A DNA stretch of 10,132 nt from Pseudomonadota bacterium (lineage in GTDB: Bacteria; Pseudomonadota; Alphaproteobacteria; Rhizobiales; Hyphomicrobiaceae). The stretch spans positions 1 to 10,132 of the forward strand of contig JAEVZQ010000186.1 in NCBI GenBank assembly GCA_023392135.1, given 5' to 3'. The translations under genes and the position numbers were made by a program. The notes beneath the pieces are model-generated. The model searched no databases. It had not been told where the DNA came from and worked only from the letters and a program-made list of their open reading frames with translations. Shown one piece after another: positions 8,405 through 10,132 of this stretch (within the stretch, counting starts at the first letter, position 1; each line of letters begins with the position of its first letter).

Positions 8405-8694
8405 GTGCTGCTGTCCGCCCGGCTGGCAAGCAGCTCCGATGCCGGCGCGATCCGCTCCGGCGGAAGCGAGGCCGACGCCGCGAAAACAAGAAGCATCGAT
8501 TCATCGCCTGCCAGATGATCGAGCACGGCGCATAAGGTCGCCGTGTCGGCGGCCCTCATGCTGAGCTCTTCGCCCGTCAGGCCAGTCAGGGCAAGAAACC
8601 GGCTCAGCCGTGCCTCGTCCTCGGCCAGGAAAGCCAGGGCTTTGAGGCCGATGACCTCGGCTTCTTCAAGTGTCATGGCAGGGGCGGATCGCAT
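8401..8694 (-). CDS. DUF3572 family small protein
   Basis: From the ATG at 8694 this is a 97-residue, mostly helical acidic protein of unknown function. LEEAEVIGLKALAFLAEDE, RFLALTGL and the later LAVLDHLAGDE-like part (here CAVLDHLAGDE) with PPERIAPA match the DUF3572 pattern found in Alphaproteobacteria. A second ATG at 8676 would give 91 residues but has no upstream Shine-Dalgarno, whereas AGAAGAG lies about nine bases before 8694. The frame is open for 42 further codons to 8820, across the divergent promoter region, and that part looks non-coding. It shares four bases (ATGA) with mak downstream. It is divergent from divK; I recall a DUF3572 gene next to divK-pleD as a recurrent arrangement in this order. 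No signal peptide or catalytic motif is seen. Confidence 0.82.
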   Translation of the reverse strand: MRSAPAMTLEEAEVIGLKALAFLAEDEARLSRFLALTGLTGEELSMRAADTATLCAVLDHLAGDESMLLVFAASASLPPERIAPASELLASRADSST

Positions 8695-8903
8695 CGCGGC
8701 AGGCTCTTCTCTTGGCTCGTCTGGCTCGACAATTAATTTTCCGTGACTGTACACCTTAAACTGTTGGTTACGGCTCTCGGGGCACATTGCACCTGCTGCG
8801 GGTTCTTCGAATCGATGCAAGAGTGGGCTGGGTGACGAGCAGGCTGGCCAACGCCATGAATTATCAGGATCGAGGCGCGACCATCAATGGCCTGCGAACT
8901 CTC
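8695..8903. promoter_or_regulatory. Divergent regulatory region between DUF3572-mak and divK-pleD
   Basis: These 209 bases carry no gene that I can support. Toward divK, TCGACA (8726-8731, five of six to TTGACA) and TACACC (8750-8755, three of six to TATAAT) with an 18-base spacer are a possible promoter, leaving a leader of about 140 bases. Next to it, TTAA (8756-8759) and TTAC (8768-8771) with eight bases between look like a degraded CtrA site; the consensus is TTAA-N7-TTAA. A further TTAA is at 8733-8736. divK is a CtrA target in Caulobacter, so the resemblance is noted but weak. Confidence 0.35.
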
Positions 8904-9305
8904 ATGCGCCGATCTGTAAAGCTTGTCCTGATCGTGGAGGACAACGAGCTCAACATGAAGCTCTTCCACGATCTGCTCGACGCTCACGGCTATGCAACTC
9001 TGCAAACGCGCCACGGGATGGAGGCGCTCCATCTCGCGCGCAAGCACCGCCCCGACCTGATCATCATGGACATCCAGCTCCCCGAGGTATCCGGGCTGGA
9101 GGTCACCAAGTGGCTCAAGGATGACGACGAGCTGCGGGACATCCCGATCATAGCCGTCACTGCCTTCGCCATGAAAGGCGACGAGGAGCGCATCCGCGAG
9201 GGCGGATGCGAGGCCTACATCTCCAAACCCATTTCCGTCAGTGGCTTTATCGACACGATCCGCCGGTTCATAGGAGAATCGCGTCTGCCGAGTAGTAGTG
9301 CGTAG
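8904..9305 (+). CDS. divK: DivK, single-domain cell-cycle response regulator
   Basis: This 133-residue stand-alone receiver is phosphorylated and dephosphorylated by DivJ and PleC and acts through DivL and CckA to control CtrA activity in Alphaproteobacteria. Acidic pocket residues E12-D13, phosphoacceptor D56 in [10 protein letters not shown]86 in [18 protein letters not shown] and K108 in YISKPI are all present. The segments [25 protein letters not shown] and [11 protein letters not shown] are nearly the same as in Caulobacter DivK. There is no output domain. The start at 8904 gives a length close to known DivK proteins, although no clear Shine-Dalgarno precedes it. An ATG at 8856 (149 residues) and one at 8787 (172 residues) are in frame but add residues absent from the family. 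The C-terminal SRLPSSSA tail is slightly extended. pleD follows eight bases after the stop, so the two form an operon. Confidence 0.95.
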   Translation: MRRSVKLVLIVEDNELNMKLFHDLLDAHGYATLQTRHGMEALHLARKHRPDLIIMDIQLPEVSGLEVTKWLKDDDELRDIPIIAVTAFAMKGDEERIREGGCEAYISKPISVSGFIDTIRRFIGESRLPSSSA

Positions 9306-9313
9306 GGTAAATC

Positions 9314-10132
9314 ATGACTGCTCGCGTTCTGGTGGTCGACGACATTCCGGCCAATGTGAAGCTGCTCGAGGCGCGGCTTTCGGCTGAATATTTCGACGTG
9401 CTGATGGCCTGCTCCGGACGGGAGGCGCTCGAGGTGTGCAGCCGCGAGCGCGTCGACGTGGTGCTGCTCGACGTGATGATGCCGGGCATGGACGGGTTCG
9501 AGGTCTGCAGGCACTTGAAATCGAATCCGGCCACGCAGCACATCCCGGTCGTGATGGTCACGGCTCTCGACCAGTCATCGGACAAGATCCAGGGACTGGA
9601 GGCGGGCGCGGATGATTTCCTGTCCAAGCCCGTCGACGACATCGCGCTGATTACGCGCGTCCGTAACCTCGGCCGCCTGAAGATGCTCAATGACGAGATC
9701 CTGATGCGCGCCGAGACGCGCGAGCGCATGGGGCTGGAGCCAGCGCAAAGCCTCGCCGACGGCGTCGGCCATGAGCGGGGCCGCATTCTGCTCGTCGACG
9801 ACAGCCGCCGCACGGCCCAGCGTATGGTTGAGATGCTGGCCCGGGCCGGTCACGAGACCGTGGTCGATAGCGATCTGCAGGCGGCCCTCATCGCCGCCGC
9901 GGAGCAGAGGTTCGATCTGCTGATCGTCAGCCTCAGCCTCGCCAACGCGGACGGGCTCAGGCTCTGCAGCCAGGTCCGCTCGCTCGACCGGACGCGGCAT
10001 CTGCCGATCATCATGGTGGTGGACCCTTCCGACGAGGGCCGCCTGCTGCGGGGACTTGATCTCGGGGCCAACGACTATCTGATCAGGCCTATCGACCGGA
10101 ACGAGATGCTGGCGCGCGTCAGGACGCAGATC
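9314..10132 (+). CDS. pleD: PleD, diguanylate cyclase response regulator (N-terminal part, runs off the edge)
   Basis: The open frame continues to the last base, giving 273 residues without a stop. PleD is a polarity and cell-cycle regulator with the order receiver, receiver-like adaptor, GGDEF; only the first two domains are here. Receiver 1 (1-120) has D9-D10, phosphoacceptor D53 in LLDVMMPGMDGFEVC, T83 in MVTALDQ and K105 in FLSKPVDD. A helical linker runs at about 121-155. Receiver 2 starts RILLVDDS at 157 but is degenerate: Ser206 replaces the phosphoacceptor in LLIVSLSL, Val236 stands at the usual Thr position and Arg258 replaces the conserved Lys in YLIRPI. AGGG at 9304-9307, overlapping the divK stop, is six bases before the ATG. 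Phosphorylation should drive dimerisation and cyclic-di-GMP synthesis, known for the family; the catalytic domain is expected just beyond the window. Confidence 0.95.
   Translation, partial: MTARVLVVDDIPANVKLLEARLSAEYFDVLMACSGREALEVCSRERVDVVLLDVMMPGMDGFEVCRHLKSNPATQHIPVVMVTALDQSSDKIQGLEAGADDFLSKPVDDIALITRVRNLGRLKMLNDEILMRAETRERMGLEPAQSLADGVGHERGRILLVDDSRRTAQRMVEMLARAGHETVVDSDLQAALIAAAEQRFDLLIVSLSLANADGLRLCSQVRSLDRTRHLPIIMVVDPSDEGRLLRGLDLGANDYLIRPIDRNEMLARVRTQI

Noticed and set aside
8695..8820. N-terminally longer DUF3572 protein (139 residues)
   Set aside because: The extra part covers the promoter region shared with divK and does not resemble the family.
8787..8903. N-terminally longer DivK (172 or 149 residues)
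   Set aside because: The additional residues are absent from DivK proteins, lie in the divergent regulatory region and lack a Shine-Dalgarno.

Overview
The window is GC-rich chromosomal DNA from an alphaproteobacterium, most likely of the order Hyphomicrobiales (Rhizobiales). The evidence is a DivK-PleD pair, a DUF1849/EipB envelope protein, a DUF3572 protein, and a ClpS tail and ClpA of rhizobial type. The genus cannot be named from the sequence. I see no insertion sequence, phage, CRISPR array, tRNA or rRNA. This is ordinary core genome with some interesting regulatory and repeat sequence between genes, and I found no undescribed multi-gene system.

Left part (1-2604): the last 19 codons of clpS are followed by clpA. 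The clpA start is best placed at a TTG at 69, because the upstream in-frame ATG at 24 lies inside clpS. A long imperfect palindrome built from GCGAATAG-like units closes the unit.

Middle, minus strand (2605-6433): transcription runs right to left. A glycerophosphodiester phosphodiesterase comes first, then a guanidine exporter (Gdx/SugE, SMR family), a FemAB-like/DUF482 acyltransferase, a HIT-family protein and an atypical NAD(P)-binding oxidoreductase. The Gdx leader holds two tandem hairpins with ACGA tetraloops just ahead of the ribosome-binding site. This is the hallmark of the guanidine-II (mini-ykkC) riboswitch and the clearest regulatory element here. Between the acyltransferase and HIT genes lies a two-hairpin repeat resembling dispersed palindromic elements of this group.

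Right part (6434-10132): eipB, a periplasmic envelope-integrity protein, is divergent from the phosphodiesterase and convergent with a Mak-type ROK fructokinase. The kinase is translationally coupled (ATGA overlap) to a small DUF3572 gene. Divergent from these are divK and pleD, the response-regulator pair of alphaproteobacterial cell-cycle and polarity control. PleD runs off the right edge after two receiver domains, so its GGDEF domain is not in the window.

Functionally the window mixes protein quality control (ClpS-ClpA), envelope maintenance (EipB, possibly the FemAB-like enzyme and the phosphodiesterase), guanidine detoxification under riboswitch control, sugar phosphorylation and cell-cycle signalling.
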